Shown here: positions 24,671 to 33,849 of the stretch, one piece after another
Numbering within the stretch: position 1 is the first letter of the stretch
Layout of the letters: each line of letters begins with the position of its first letter
Source: Desulfogranum marinum
GTDB taxonomy: Bacteria; Desulfobacterota; Desulfobulbia; Desulfobulbales; Desulfobulbaceae
DNA: 40,446 nucleotides
Assembly: GCF_016918565.1 (NCBI RefSeq)
Contig: NZ_JAFFQD010000043.1
Span: 1-40,446, forward strand
Direction of reading: 5' to 3'
Position numbers and translations under genes: made by a program
Notes under the pieces: model-generated
The model's database searches: none
What the model was told of the DNA's origin: nothing
The model's input: the letters and a program-made list of their open reading frames with translations, nothing else

Positions 24671-24880
24671 TCATAAATCACCGGTCACAGCTTTGCTGTA
24701 ATGTGTGCAAGCCTTCGATGTAGCATCCCACGCCCCATACCCTGCGCCAGATACACAGAAGGTAATGGCAACGCCGGGTGCACGCACATCTATTTTTAGA
24801 CCACGGTACGTACACTGTGGCAAAAAATAATCGTCACTGTAATTGACCAACGATCTGGAACCTTTGAAAGCATATTGCAT
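24671..24880 (-). CDS. Small Cys-containing unknown protein, first gene of the accessory cassette
   Basis: 69 residues from ATG 24880; a TTG at 24895 would add five residues. It contains three Cys, in LPQCTYRGLKID, AITFCVSGAGYG and SKACTHYS. The sequence alternates short beta-like stretches. There is no signal peptide or membrane segment. It lies 111 bases before the 294-residue gene on the same strand. A 26-base near-palindrome sits about 90 bases upstream. The function is unknown; coding status is supported by composition and position only. Confidence 0.5.
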   Translation of the reverse strand: MQYAFKGSRSLVNYSDDYFLPQCTYRGLKIDVRAPGVAITFCVSGAGYGAWDATSKACTHYSKAVTGDL

Positions 24881-24967
24881 GCCACTGCGGATCAACCTGA
24901 TTTAACTGTACATAATAATTAGTAATTCGATCTTAATAGTCCGGAAAAAGACAAAGAATGTGAAGGC

Positions 24968-24993
24968 ACAAATGGTTCATATGGACCATTTGT
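24968..24993. promoter_or_regulatory. 26-base near-perfect palindrome (possible operator)
   Basis: Arms ACAAATGGT (24968-24976) and ACCATTTGT (24985-24993) are perfectly inverted around CATATG, with one symmetric mismatch pair. A second CATATG follows nearby within a GGTGGTGC repeat tract (24995-25016). It sits upstream of the small minus-strand gene and about 160 bases upstream of the TRIC gene. It could be an operator for a dimeric regulator; there is no terminator-like T-run. Confidence 0.45.
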
Positions 24994-25153
24994 GGTGGTG
25001 CAGGTGGTGCATATGCAGCAGCATAACCGGTAGAAGAGCATCATTTTAAACGCTGCAAGCGATCCGCTTTATTTACCTAGAATCAGCGGCAGACAAGATG
25101 ATTTTCGGCAAGCACTATTGCCTTAACCCAAACAGACAGTTAACATCTCTTCC

Positions 25154-25756
25154 ATGAATATTCTCTACACACTCGATCTAATCGGCACCATCGCCTTTGC
25201 TGCTTCCGGAGCACTGGCTGGGGTGCGACGCGGGATGGACCTGTTCGGAATCCTGGTGCTGGGTATGGTAACGGCAATCGGCGGAGGTACCATTCGTGAT
25301 GTGCTCCTTGGCGACCTGCCGCCATTCTGTCTGCACAATGAAATATACCTATGGTTGCCGATCCTGGTCGCCCTGTTTGTTTTCTTTACCCATCGCCGCT
25401 GGCCCAAATTCGAGTCTCTACTCCTCTATCTCGATGCCATCGGTCTGGGGACCTTTGTAGTTATCGGTACAGGCAAGGCGCTGAGCTTTGAGACCGGTCC
25501 CCTGGGCGCAGTATTGATGGGCGTTATGACCGGTACTGCCGGCGGTGTGCTTCGAGATATTCTTTCCAACGAAATCCCCCTTATCATGCGCCGCGAAATC
25601 TATGCATCTGCCTGCATCATTGGCGGGGTTTCACTGGTACTGCTTCGGCTGCTGGAGGTAAACAATACTCTTTCGTTGCTGATTGCAGCATCAGCAGTAA
25701 TTGTGTTAAGAGTGCTCGCAATTCACCTGAACTGGTCATTGCCAAAAGCATCCTGA
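25154..25756 (+). CDS. Trimeric intracellular cation (TRIC) channel family protein
   Basis: 200 residues, about seven membrane helices arranged as two homologous halves. Each half has the family motif: AIGGGTIRDVLLGDLPPF (first) and GTAGGVLRDILSNEIPLI (second). This is the UPF0126/YadS-YicG family, whose members are potassium-permeable trimeric channels in archaea and bacteria. It acts in the inner membrane. It is the only plus-strand gene in its neighbourhood and converges on trpB; a shared terminator lies between them. Confidence 0.9.
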   Translation: MNILYTLDLIGTIAFAASGALAGVRRGMDLFGILVLGMVTAIGGGTIRDVLLGDLPPFCLHNEIYLWLPILVALFVFFTHRRWPKFESLLLYLDAIGLGTFVVIGTGKALSFETGPLGAVLMGVMTGTAGGVLRDILSNEIPLIMRREIYASACIIGGVSLVLLRLLEVNNTLSLLIAASAVIVLRVLAIHLNWSLPKAS

Positions 25757-25770
25757 ACCGACCGAAGAGG

Positions 25771-25818
25771 TAAAAAAAAGACCAGCGTCTTAGTAAGAAC
25801 AAGAAGCTGGTCTCTTAA
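25771..25818 (-). terminator. Intrinsic terminator of trpB
   Basis: Arms AGACCAGC (25779-25786) and GCTGGTCT (25806-25813) form an 8-bp stem. On the minus strand it is followed by eight T's (the A-run at 25772-25779 on the plus strand). It is placed 50 bases after the trpB stop and is the end of that transcript. On the plus strand it may also weakly end the TRIC transcript. Confidence 0.8.
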
Positions 25819-25864
25819 AACTCTATCCCTTTTTCCAAGGGAAATACGGGCAAAATTGCGTCTA

Positions 25865-27100
25865 CTAAAGCTTCTTTTTCGCCTCATCCATGCTGAAACC
25901 GTATTCCTCAGTAACAAATTCCATGTCTTTATCGCCACGGCCGCTGAGATTAACCAATATGGAGCCGATTTCCATCTCTTTGGCCAGCTTCATGGCGTAG
26001 GCAACGGCATGGGCACTTTCCAGAGCAGGTATAATCCCTTCAACCCGACTCAGCAGATAAAAGGCATCAAGCGTGTCCGCATCATCTGCGACCTCATAAG
26101 TAATTCGCCCTTCGTCTTTGAGCAGACTATGTTCCGGCCCCACACCAGGATAATCAAGCCCACTGGCAATGGAATATACAGGGGCTGGTTCACCTTCCTG
26201 ATCCTGAAGCAGGTAACATTTAAAACCATGAATGATTCCAGGCTTACCAAAGGCCGCAGTAGCGGCATGATCGCCAAGATTAAGGGAACGTCCGCCAGGT
26301 TCTACGCCTACCAGCTTTACAGGATCATTGATAAAACCGGAAAAAATACCAATGGCGTTACTTCCTCCACCCACGCAGGCACAGACTACATCCGGAAGTC
26401 CACCGGTCATATCAAAATACTGCTCTTTGGATTCAATGCCGACAATGGTCTGGAAATCCCGCACCATCATTGGAAAAGGATGGGGGCCGACAACCGAACC
26501 AATGCAATAGATTGAGTTGACGGGATCTTTCAAGTATGCTTGAAAGGCCGAATCGACAGCCTCCTTAAGGGTTCTCAGCCCAAAAGAAACCGGCACGACC
26601 GTAGCTCCCAACAACTTCATTCTGGTGACATTGGGGGCTTCTTTCACAATATCAACCTCCCCCATATGGATCTCGCACTCAAGACCGAAGTAGGCAGCTG
26701 CCGTTGCGAGGGCAACGCCATGCTGACCGGCACCGGTTTCGGCAATCAATTTCTTTTTGCCCATGAACTTGGCCAGCAATCCTTCACCCATGCAGTGGTT
26801 AAGTTTATGGGCACCGGTATGGTTAAGGTCTTCGCGCTTGAGATAAATCTGGGCGCCACCACACATTTCCGAGAGCCGATCTGCATGAAACACAGGGGTC
26901 GGACGTCCCTGAAAATGTTTTCGGATAGAACGTAACTCTTCAATAAAACGATGGGTTTGACTTATAGTCTGGTAGGCCTTGGTAATTTTATCCATCTCGA
27001 CCTGCAATTCCGGCGGGATATAGGATCCACCGTAACTACCAAAATGGCCGGAAGCATCGGGATATTGATGAGGATAACGAGCGTAATCTTTTGTTGTCAT
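25865..27100 (-). CDS. trpB: Tryptophan synthase beta chain
   Basis: 411 residues, a PLP enzyme joining indole and serine to make tryptophan in the cytoplasm. The Schiff-base Lys lies in [11 protein letters not shown] (about Lys 99); the catalytic Glu is in [10 protein letters not shown]; the PLP-phosphate loop is [17 protein letters not shown] occurs near the end. The N-terminal GGSYIPPEL and the overall length match the TrpB1 class. The segment after the active Lys ([18 protein letters not shown]) differs from the common INNxxGQ form. No trpA or other trp-operon gene is nearby, so it is an orphan here. The start is ATG with AGGAAC upstream, and the terminator at 25771-25818 follows. Confidence 0.94.
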   Translation of the reverse strand: MTTKDYARYPHQYPDASGHFGSYGGSYIPPELQVEMDKITKAYQTISQTHRFIEELRSIRKHFQGRPTPVFHADRLSEMCGGAQIYLKREDLNHTGAHKLNHCMGEGLLAKFMGKKKLIAETGAGQHGVALATAAAYFGLECEIHMGEVDIVKEAPNVTRMKLLGATVVPVSFGLRTLKEAVDSAFQAYLKDPVNSIYCIGSVVGPHPFPMMVRDFQTIVGIESKEQYFDMTGGLPDVVCACVGGGSNAIGIFSGFINDPVKLVGVEPGGRSLNLGDHAATAAFGKPGIIHGFKCYLLQDQEGEPAPVYSIASGLDYPGVGPEHSLLKDEGRITYEVADDADTLDAFYLLSRVEGIIPALESAHAVAYAMKLAKEMEIGSILVNLSGRGDKDMEFVTEEYGFSMDEAKKKL

Positions 27101-27418
27101 AATCTGTTCCTACTTAGTTCTTGGTTAAGGAGGTAAATAATTGGTACAAGATACCGTTCCCCTGAAAGGTTGCAACACAAAAACGACTATGATCCACATG
27201 GTTGGATAGTATATTATAGTCAGTGATAAAGACAGGCACCAGTAGAGCCATGAACCGCCGAAACAATACTCCACTCACCTGATATTGACTATATTTTCTA
27301 TGATCTACCAGCACCTGCGGCATATACTTATTTCGGGTAAAATCGTACTCCGCACAAACACAACACGCCCCACCCAACTTGGCACGGGTAACTTACCCTC
27401 TTATCTGATGATACAATT
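27101..27418. other. Divergent intergenic region between trpB and the YigZ-like gene
   Basis: It holds the promoters of trpB (minus) and the YigZ-like gene (plus). It was searched by eye for a trp leader peptide, since trpS has one: no tandem Trp codons and no terminator-like hairpin were seen before trpB. No gene is supported here. Confidence 0.45.
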
Positions 27419-28051
27419 ATGAGTGATCGCTATCTCATCCCCGCTCTTAACAGCACAAATTTCTACAGAGTGAAAGACACCATCAAGCGCAGCAAATTTA
27501 TCTGCACCATGGCACATACAGCGGATATCTGCGCCGCAAAGGCTTTTATCGCTCGCATACAAGAGGAATTTCCCGATGCCAATCACAATTGCTGGGCGTT
27601 TCAATGTGGTCCACCAGCCGATACCGCCCATGCAGGGATGAGCGATGACGGCGAACCGCGTGGTACGGCTGGGAAGCCGATGCTGGGCATGCTTCTCCAC
27701 TCTCCTGTGGGAGAGCTTACCTGTGTTGTTACCAGGTATTTCGGAGGGATAAAACTCGGTACCGGTGGACTGGTACGAGCCTACTCCGGCATGGTGAAAC
27801 TTGCTCTGCAAGAGCTCCCGGTCCATGATAAGATTTTCTTTGTCAAGGTCCAAGTGATCCTGGACTACGCATACGTCACCCTTTTACAACGGCTTCTGCC
27901 CGATTTCGAAGCGGAGATTATCAACACTACATTTACTGCAGACGCTGAATTCACTCTGCAGCTTCCAAAAGAGCAATGCCCGGAGCTAAAAAAGGCACTC
28001 ACCCATCTCACCCACGACGAGCTGCTCTTTTCCCTGCTCACGGACAAATAA
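27419..28051 (+). CDS. yigZ: YigZ/IMPACT-family protein
   Basis: 210 residues. The N-terminal domain has the UPF0029/IMPACT signature: KRSKFICTMAHTADICAAKA, PDANHNCWAFQCG, GMSDDGEPRGTAGKPMLGML and VVTRYFGGIKLGTGGLVRAY. A C-terminal ferredoxin-like domain follows (VILDYAYVTLLQRLLPDFEA). Relatives bind nucleic acids or ribosomes and are linked to translation control, but bacterial function is unsettled. ATG start, no obvious operon partner. Confidence 0.9.
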   Translation: MSDRYLIPALNSTNFYRVKDTIKRSKFICTMAHTADICAAKAFIARIQEEFPDANHNCWAFQCGPPADTAHAGMSDDGEPRGTAGKPMLGMLLHSPVGELTCVVTRYFGGIKLGTGGLVRAYSGMVKLALQELPVHDKIFFVKVQVILDYAYVTLLQRLLPDFEAEIINTTFTADAEFTLQLPKEQCPELKKALTHLTHDELLFSLLTDK

Positions 28052-28093
28052 GGCAAACAGCTCCAGCTTTCGCTATTTCCACACCATCAAGGC

Positions 28094-28333
28094 TAACCCG
28101 AATTTCTCATGAACAATGTGCCGATTTTCTAATTGCAAAAAATTTCAATATGTTGAATGCAATTGTATGGAGTTGTTATTTTTCACAATGTTCACCAAAG
28201 GTCAGTCCATGCGGGTCCATCTTCTTCAGTATTTTGGCAGTAAAAGGTAAGCGTAGACTCCGATAGTCTACTATGATTCACTCCCAAAAACTTTGAACCT
28301 GGCACCGCCTGAACTGATGAGAAATCCGGGCTA
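28094..28333 (+). repeat. Dispersed repeat, copy C (module 1 plus right module)
   Basis: 240 bases after the YigZ-like gene. Module 1 (28094-28218) starts TAACCCGAATTTCTCATGA. It has an inner stem TGAACAATGTG (28110-28120) / CACAATGTTCA (28184-28194) with one mismatch and an outer ACCCG/CGGGT closing pair. The right module ends with TGATGAGAAATCCGGGCTA (28315-28333), an imperfect inverse of the left end. It contains a 7-bp hairpin GTAGACT/AGTCTAC and a 22-base segment (28245-28266) that recurs inverted in copy D. No transposase frame lies inside it. Confidence 0.82.
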
Positions 28334-28355
28334 AGGGAGATAACAGCAGCTGCCG

Positions 28356-29099
28356 TTAGCCATTCATTCCTTCCAAAAAGGCCAGGACATTGGAACCAAG
28401 AACATTATGATTGTATCCCCCCTCAAGGATACCGTAACACCCACCATGGTTACGTACAGCTGCCTGACGCACCCACCTGCCCATGGTCCTGTAATCCTCT
28501 GTGTACAGGAGGCCTCCCCAGTCGTTTACATGGTGATCAAAACCGGCAGACACCGCGATAACATCAGCCTCAACCGTTTGTAAGGCTTTGTCCACCTCCT
28601 CAAGATAGGCATCATGCTGCTGTGCTTCCGGGTTCAAAATCTCCACCCAGTCCTCCTGCCCCAGAATATTGACATTACCATCCCCATAATGCAGATCAAA
28701 ATCAAGGAGAAAGGCCTTTTTTATGAGCCCATTAGCCCGCAGGTAAGTAAGGGAAACAGCCATGTTATTGAAATAACAAAATCCCCAATAGCTGTCTGCC
28801 GAAGCATGATGGCCCGGTGGCCGAATAAGGGCAAAACCGGGTTCCGCCATGCCTGACACCGCCGCCTGAATCGCTCCCCCAGCTGCCAGAGCTGCTATAT
28901 CGTACAATCCTAGCCGCGACACCTCCTCAACATGGGTGCCCGAATGAACCGCCAGAAGATCCTCCTCATCCGCATAACTACATGTAACCAACTCAAAATA
29001 AGGCTCAACCTCTTCCACGACAGCTTCCATTCTGCCGGCTTCAGCAGCAGGATCAGAGGTATAAACATCATAAAAACGAGGGTGAAAATAGACTTTCAT
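28356..29099 (-). CDS. Histone deacetylase-like zinc hydrolase (acetylpolyamine amidohydrolase type)
   Basis: 247 residues from ATG 29099, with GGAG seven bases upstream; longer frames lack a site. The core motifs of class II deacetylase-like enzymes are present: RPPGHHA with the His pair at 97-98, FDLHYGDG with zinc ligands Asp 135 and His 137, and SAGFDHH with Asp 188. GILEGGYN supplies the Tyr region near the C-terminus. Bacterial members remove acetyl groups from small amines, polyamines or acetoin-related substrates in the cytoplasm. The length is short for the family (usually about 300-340). The substrate is unknown; it is divergent from the lipid-type operon. Confidence 0.88.
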   Translation of the reverse strand: MKVYFHPRFYDVYTSDPAAEAGRMEAVVEEVEPYFELVTCSYADEEDLLAVHSGTHVEEVSRLGLYDIAALAAGGAIQAAVSGMAEPGFALIRPPGHHASADSYWGFCYFNNMAVSLTYLRANGLIKKAFLLDFDLHYGDGNVNILGQEDWVEILNPEAQQHDAYLEEVDKALQTVEADVIAVSAGFDHHVNDWGGLLYTEDYRTMGRWVRQAAVRNHGGCYGILEGGYNHNVLGSNVLAFLEGMNG

Positions 29100-29276
29100 C
29101 ATGTAACTCCTCATCAGAATTCGTACCTGAAAACTACTGAGATTCTCTACATAGTATACACACTGAAGTGCATCCCTTTCCATTAATACAATACTTACAC
29201 TTTCGTAGCAGAGGACTAACACTCAGCAGGTAGGTTTGAGGACAGCTGACTTTTTCATAACCGGAACCTAGGACAA

Positions 29277-31637
29277 ATGACCCGCTCTATTCAATTAACC
29301 GACTCCACAATCGCGCCCGGGCACATCCATGACAGTGCGGAAACATTCCGCCGGCAGGTGCTTAAGCCCCTGCCGGAGCCTTTTGCACCAGCTGATATAA
29401 CAGCTGGAATGGAAAATGAATTGCAAGCGGCAGTGGAAGGCGACAAAAAAAATGTTGACCTTGCCTTGTCACTTATGGAGTCGGGATATTACAAAACCCT
29501 GATGCTTCGCGCAGGTCGTGGAGACCTTTCCCCGCAGACAGTCGCTGATATCAATGCCTTTGTTGAAAAAAAACAGGTTCAGGTCTGGGAAAACTCCTGG
29601 GTACGATTCCCCAGACACCTCCTGGGCGAACACAGTTTAACTGTTCTTGAACATGATTTTCTCGCAGATAAACAGGGAAAACAAAATACTCAACGCTCCG
29701 ACCTTGACCGTTTTCTCTTCATAAAAGAGGGAAGGAGCTGGTTGCGTCTTCCAGTCAGCTACCTGCTGAAATTGTCCCTGATAGAGGCTGTCAGCCAGGA
29801 AGAAGTGGAAGCGCCACTCTTGTCTACCATGGCCAACCGTTTGTCCCGCCATTTCATCAGCGACAATATATCACCGGAAATCACTTCTTTTGCACTGGCC
29901 CAAGGGCAGAATAATGCATTTCCTGGTAGCCGGCTTGCTGCGGAGGGCAGTCAACGCTATTTTTTCACCCAACTGCTGATACGCTACGCAGAAAAAAAAT
30001 TCCAGCTCGACCAATCAGGACAACGCATTCACCTCTATTTTGCGCCCACCCCTCCTCAACGGCAAAAAAAGCTCAACACCCTGATCTCCGACCAGCTTTA
30101 CTGCGATCTCTTCCTCAATCCATGCCTATCCGGCTGGGCAAGGGGAGAGGAGAAAAAAGCATATATGAAGCTCTGTCACCGGACACTCTGCCGCAGCCAG
30201 CTCAACACCATTGCAGTCCTTAAAGAGGCTGGGATAATAACCAATAACCTCGTGGTACTGCCCAACACCTCTAATACCTCTTTAGCCAACAACGGCACCC
30301 ATATAACCCTGGCCAGCAAATCGCTCACCAACAGCTTCAAGAACTACCAAACAAGTTCCAGCAGGCCGTATGAAAAATATTTCGGTGATCTCGCCATTAA
30401 AATAACAGAGCATTTTCTACCGCTTTTTGTCGGTACGCTATCAGCTGCCCCCTATCGACAGGGGTTTAATAATTTTCACCCGGAAAAGGTCTTGGGATTT
30501 CTGCCCCATCAGCTTGAGGCCACACATCTGCGAATGATCTGGCGTCGATGGAAGAAAAAGGCCCAACTCCGTTTCTGCGGTCATTCATTTACCCCCATGG
30601 GACCGGAATGGCTGGATACATTGCTGAGCAAAACACTTGGCCTGAGAGGTGACTATATAATTGACAACAGGCTGATCGATTATCTGGTTGCTCTCCCCAG
30701 CCAGGAGGATTATCCGGCCCTCAACGGTTTGGAGCACAATCAAGATTTCTTAAAAAGAGATCTTTTTGAAATGGGTATTTTCAACCCTCAGATGCCCATG
30801 TATCTTCCTTACCGGATGCGCGACATGGCATCTTACGGATTTACCGGATTTGAAGGCAGACACTTCTCACTTTTCCCCAGTTTCCATAATCACCTGGCAG
30901 CATCAGCGAACCTGCAGGCCCTGATCATGCATCTGGCCTACCAATGGATAATAGACGGGAAAGTCACCCACCACCATATTCCGGATACACCGTTTATTGA
31001 AAGCGAACGGCGGCAGATATTTTTCAATACTGCTATAGGGATTCCGACGTTCTATGTCAGGGCAGACACAACCAACCGGTTTTTAAAGAGAATCCTCTCA
31101 CTTGTGGAGAAACAACGAAGCAGCAGGCGCTACAAAGGCTATATCAGGATCAAACTTAAGGCCTATCAACTGGCCTGTATCACCTTTCTCAAACAAAATG
31201 GTGGAGAGATAATCAATCAATCCTGTTTTGCCGAGGAACTTGCATCCATTGAAAGCATAATTAACGGCAGCCAGCCATCTGCTTTTGAAATACTCACCGC
31301 CAACATTCTTGGCTGCCAAGGCAAAAAACGATCACCCATTGCCATTGATGCCTCGGAGTTCAATGACGCGGCAGAAACCTACTATCGTACGGAACTCTGC
31401 TCCTCCAACATGCGCGAAGGGCTCCACGCATTTATCCAACACAGCAGGATACTGGAACAATCCGGCAATGAGCTTACCCGTAAACTCAAAAACAGATTAA
31501 TCGGTACCTGTCCAGCAGACAGGTTTATCGCACGTGCAGGCAAAAAAGTTATCCAGGGCCAGGCTTCAGAAAAAGAGGTCCACAGTCTGCTCCTGCTTTT
31601 TCTTTTGATGATGGAACAGGAAACAGCAGCAGCATAA
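29277..31637 (+). CDS. Large protein of unknown function, first gene of a lipid-related operon
   Basis: 786 residues, no signal peptide or clear membrane helix, so cytoplasmic or peripheral. It has many aromatic and basic residues. Recognisable-looking conserved tracts are VWENSWVRFPRHLLGEHSLT, VLPNTSNTSLANNGTHITLA, GFNNFHPEKVLGFLPHQLEA, THLRMIWRRWKKKAQLRFCG and LFPSFHNHLAASANLQALIM. The His/Asn-rich tracts suggest an enzyme, but no family comes to mind. The frame is well supported, with strong codon character throughout and 23 bases to the phosphatidylserine decarboxylase gene. Gene order suggests a role in phospholipid metabolism or transfer; no more than that. Confidence 0.8.
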   Translation: MTRSIQLTDSTIAPGHIHDSAETFRRQVLKPLPEPFAPADITAGMENELQAAVEGDKKNVDLALSLMESGYYKTLMLRAGRGDLSPQTVADINAFVEKKQVQVWENSWVRFPRHLLGEHSLTVLEHDFLADKQGKQNTQRSDLDRFLFIKEGRSWLRLPVSYLLKLSLIEAVSQEEVEAPLLSTMANRLSRHFISDNISPEITSFALAQGQNNAFPGSRLAAEGSQRYFFTQLLIRYAEKKFQLDQSGQRIHLYFAPTPPQRQKKLNTLISDQLYCDLFLNPCLSGWARGEEKKAYMKLCHRTLCRSQLNTIAVLKEAGIITNNLVVLPNTSNTSLANNGTHITLASKSLTNSFKNYQTSSSRPYEKYFGDLAIKITEHFLPLFVGTLSAAPYRQGFNNFHPEKVLGFLPHQLEATHLRMIWRRWKKKAQLRFCGHSFTPMGPEWLDTLLSKTLGLRGDYIIDNRLIDYLVALPSQEDYPALNGLEHNQDFLKRDLFEMGIFNPQMPMYLPYRMRDMASYGFTGFEGRHFSLFPSFHNHLAASANLQALIMHLAYQWIIDGKVTHHHIPDTPFIESERRQIFFNTAIGIPTFYVRADTTNRFLKRILSLVEKQRSSRRYKGYIRIKLKAYQLACITFLKQNGGEIINQSCFAEELASIESIINGSQPSAFEILTANILGCQGKKRSPIAIDASEFNDAAETYYRTELCSSNMREGLHAFIQHSRILEQSGNELTRKLKNRLIGTCPADRFIARAGKKVIQGQASEKEVHSLLLLFLLMMEQETAAA

Positions 31638-31660
31638 TATAAAAAAAAACACAAACAGCA

Positions 31661-32665
31661 ATGAAACCGCATCAATATATCTGTCGGCACTCCAATGAGG
31701 TCATCACCGAAAGACTGATTGGCGATCATTCCATTTCCTTTCTCTATAATACGTTACGAGAGCATACCCCCAGCATGTTCAAGGCCCTGACCTCGCGTCG
31801 GATGTCGGGCCTGCTCGGCTACCTTCACTTTGATCTGCTCTCTAAGCACAGAACCCCTTCGGGGATACAGTTGCTCAACAAGCTGCAGGTTGACTGGCAG
31901 GAATGTGTTGAGCAGCCACACTACTTTACAACGTTGAGAACGGTCTTTGAGAGACAGATCCGCTACTGGGAAACGCGCCCTATGGATGGGTCACCATCGA
32001 CAGTTGTTTCCCCGGCAGATGCCAAGGTTCTTATTGGATCAGTTAAGGAAACTCCCAACCTTTTTATCAAAGAAAAATTTTTCTCTGTTCCTGAATTGCT
32101 CGGCCAAAAAACTACCTGGCACAAGCAATTTCACGATGGTGATTTTGCTGTTTTCCGCTTAACTCCGGACAAGTACCACTACAACCACTTTCCGGTAAGC
32201 GGCAGGATTGCAGACATTTATGAGATTGAAGGGCAGTATCATTCCTGCAACCCAAATGCGATCATCAGCACAGCATCGATCCACGCCAAGAACAAACGGA
32301 TTGTCACCATTATTGATACCAACATCGAAGGAGGCGCGCATATAGGCTTGGTAGCAATGATTGAAGTAGTTGCTCTGATGATAGGTGATATTGTGCAGTG
32401 CTACAGTCCCACTCATTACAACAATCCACAGCCGGTAACCCAGGGCATGCTGGTGAACAAAGGGGCACCAAAAAGCATGTATCGTCCGGGCAGCTCCACC
32501 GATATTCTCATCTTTGAGAACAAGGCCGTCTCTTTCTGTGCAGACCTGCTGGCCAATGTCAGGCGATGCGATGTGGAGAGTCGTTTCTCCTTCTCTGAGA
32601 ACCTGCCGCTGGTGGAAACCGACGTCCAGGTCCGCTCAACCATAGGCCATGCAACCCATCGATAA
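31661..32665 (+). CDS. psd: Phosphatidylserine decarboxylase-like enzyme
   Basis: 334 residues. PSDs convert phosphatidylserine to phosphatidylethanolamine after self-cleavage that makes a pyruvoyl group. Seen here: VSPADAKVLIG with the catalytic Asp near 120, RLTPDKYHYNHFPVSGRI with the conserved His (about 173-176), NKRIVTIIDT, and the cleavage region YRPGSSTDILIF. The last carries GSS (277-279) in place of the common GST; cleavage would give a pyruvoyl on the first Ser. No phosphatidylserine synthase is nearby. It lies between an unknown 786-residue protein and an Lgt-like protein, so it may act on a specialised substrate. Confidence 0.9.
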   Translation: MKPHQYICRHSNEVITERLIGDHSISFLYNTLREHTPSMFKALTSRRMSGLLGYLHFDLLSKHRTPSGIQLLNKLQVDWQECVEQPHYFTTLRTVFERQIRYWETRPMDGSPSTVVSPADAKVLIGSVKETPNLFIKEKFFSVPELLGQKTTWHKQFHDGDFAVFRLTPDKYHYNHFPVSGRIADIYEIEGQYHSCNPNAIISTASIHAKNKRIVTIIDTNIEGGAHIGLVAMIEVVALMIGDIVQCYSPTHYNNPQPVTQGMLVNKGAPKSMYRPGSSTDILIFENKAVSFCADLLANVRRCDVESRFSFSENLPLVETDVQVRSTIGHATHR

Positions 32666-32715
32666 AAAGAAACATTTTTCTAGCGACAAAACCAAGCAAT
32701 TACAGGAACATAACC

Positions 32716-33765
32716 ATGAACCTCTTATTTATCTGCTGCGCCGCTCTTCTGTTTTCCATTATCATTGCCTATGGAGTTCATTACCTACCAAGGGAACGAT
32801 GGCAAATGCTTGCCGTTATCCCAACTCAAAAAGAAGAAAACGGCACCTGGCATGGGGCAAACCTGACCTCTTACGGTTTTTTGATTGCCACCTCAACCGT
32901 CTGCTCGGTTCTCTACTCCCTGATCCTGCTCCAAGCAGCATCAGCGCCATTGACAGGAGTTCTCGCCGTAGTCGGCCTTCTTTTTCTTATCGGTATCCCT
33001 GCTTCCCGGTGGGTTGCCGGAATAGTAGAAAAAAAACAGCATACCTTTACCATCGGTGGGTCATTCTTCTGCGGTCTATTGATAACACCGGTGCTGATCC
33101 TGCTGGTCAATGCAACATGGGCCTGGAAAAAGCTGCCGACAATGGATATTCAAATTGTCCTGGCAGCGATAAGTATTGGCTACATCCTTGGTGAAGGGTT
33201 GGGGAGACTGGCATGCATAAGCTATGGTTGCTGCTATGGCAAGCCGCTTCGTGATTGTTCACCGCTTACCCGTCGGTTGTACAACCGTATCGCCTTTGTG
33301 TTTAACGGCAATACCCAAAAAGCCGTCTACGAAGGGAAGCTTGCCGGTGAAAAGCTTGTGCCTGTGCAAGGGATAACCTGCGTGATATATACTTTTGCAG
33401 CGCTTGTTTCTACGCTGCTTTTTCTCCAATCCCGCTTCACCGAAGCTTTTCTTTTGTCACTCTTTGTATCACAATTATGGCGTATTTATTCTGAAACACT
33501 GCGTGCCGATTTTCGTGGTTTCACTAAATTTTCCGCCTATCAAAAAATGAGCCTGGCCGCCCTCCCCTACGGCGTCCTGCTTACATTCCTTCCTGTCAGT
33601 ACTCACCAGATCGTCCCTTCCATCGAAAAAGGTCTGATGATACTCTCCCAGCCGCTGCCGATGATCTCGATCCAGCTTTTATGGGTTGTCCTTTTTTTCT
33701 GGTTCGGCCGCAGTACGGTAACCAGCTCCACCTTACGCCTGCATGTTGTCCATAAACACATCTAA
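32716..33765 (+). CDS. Lgt-like (prolipoprotein diacylglyceryl transferase-family) membrane protein
   Basis: 349 residues, with about seven or eight membrane helices. The motif GEGLGRLACISYGCCYGKP (about 160-177) matches the GR-x-x-C-x-x-x-GCCYG form seen in distant relatives of the lipoprotein diacylglyceryl transferase Lgt. HGANLTSYGFLIATSTVC (about 46-63) and the GGSFFCG turn fit the same fold. The usual Lgt residues HGGL and NxxNGE are not present in standard form, so the substrate may differ from prolipoproteins. A good AGGAAC site precedes the ATG. It is the third gene of the operon with the PSD gene, and a combined role in building or attaching an unusual lipid is a reasonable inference. 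Confidence 0.78.
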   Translation: MNLLFICCAALLFSIIIAYGVHYLPRERWQMLAVIPTQKEENGTWHGANLTSYGFLIATSTVCSVLYSLILLQAASAPLTGVLAVVGLLFLIGIPASRWVAGIVEKKQHTFTIGGSFFCGLLITPVLILLVNATWAWKKLPTMDIQIVLAAISIGYILGEGLGRLACISYGCCYGKPLRDCSPLTRRLYNRIAFVFNGNTQKAVYEGKLAGEKLVPVQGITCVIYTFAALVSTLLFLQSRFTEAFLLSLFVSQLWRIYSETLRADFRGFTKFSAYQKMSLAALPYGVLLTFLPVSTHQIVPSIEKGLMILSQPLPMISIQLLWVVLFFWFGRSTVTSSTLRLHVVHKHI

Positions 33766-33849
33766 AGCCCGATGTTTTTCAGCTCAATTTGAAAAGATTT
33801 TCTTCTTCCAACATGCATTTATCTACAAAGAAAGCAAACGGTTACCTGG

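Noticed and set aside
27101-27418. Trp leader peptide or T-box before trpB
   Set aside because: No tandem Trp codons, no T-box core sequence and no terminator hairpin are visible on the minus strand.
27401-27853. Minus-strand frame of 150 codons opposite the YigZ-like gene
   Set aside because: The plus strand encodes a clear IMPACT-family protein over the same bases.
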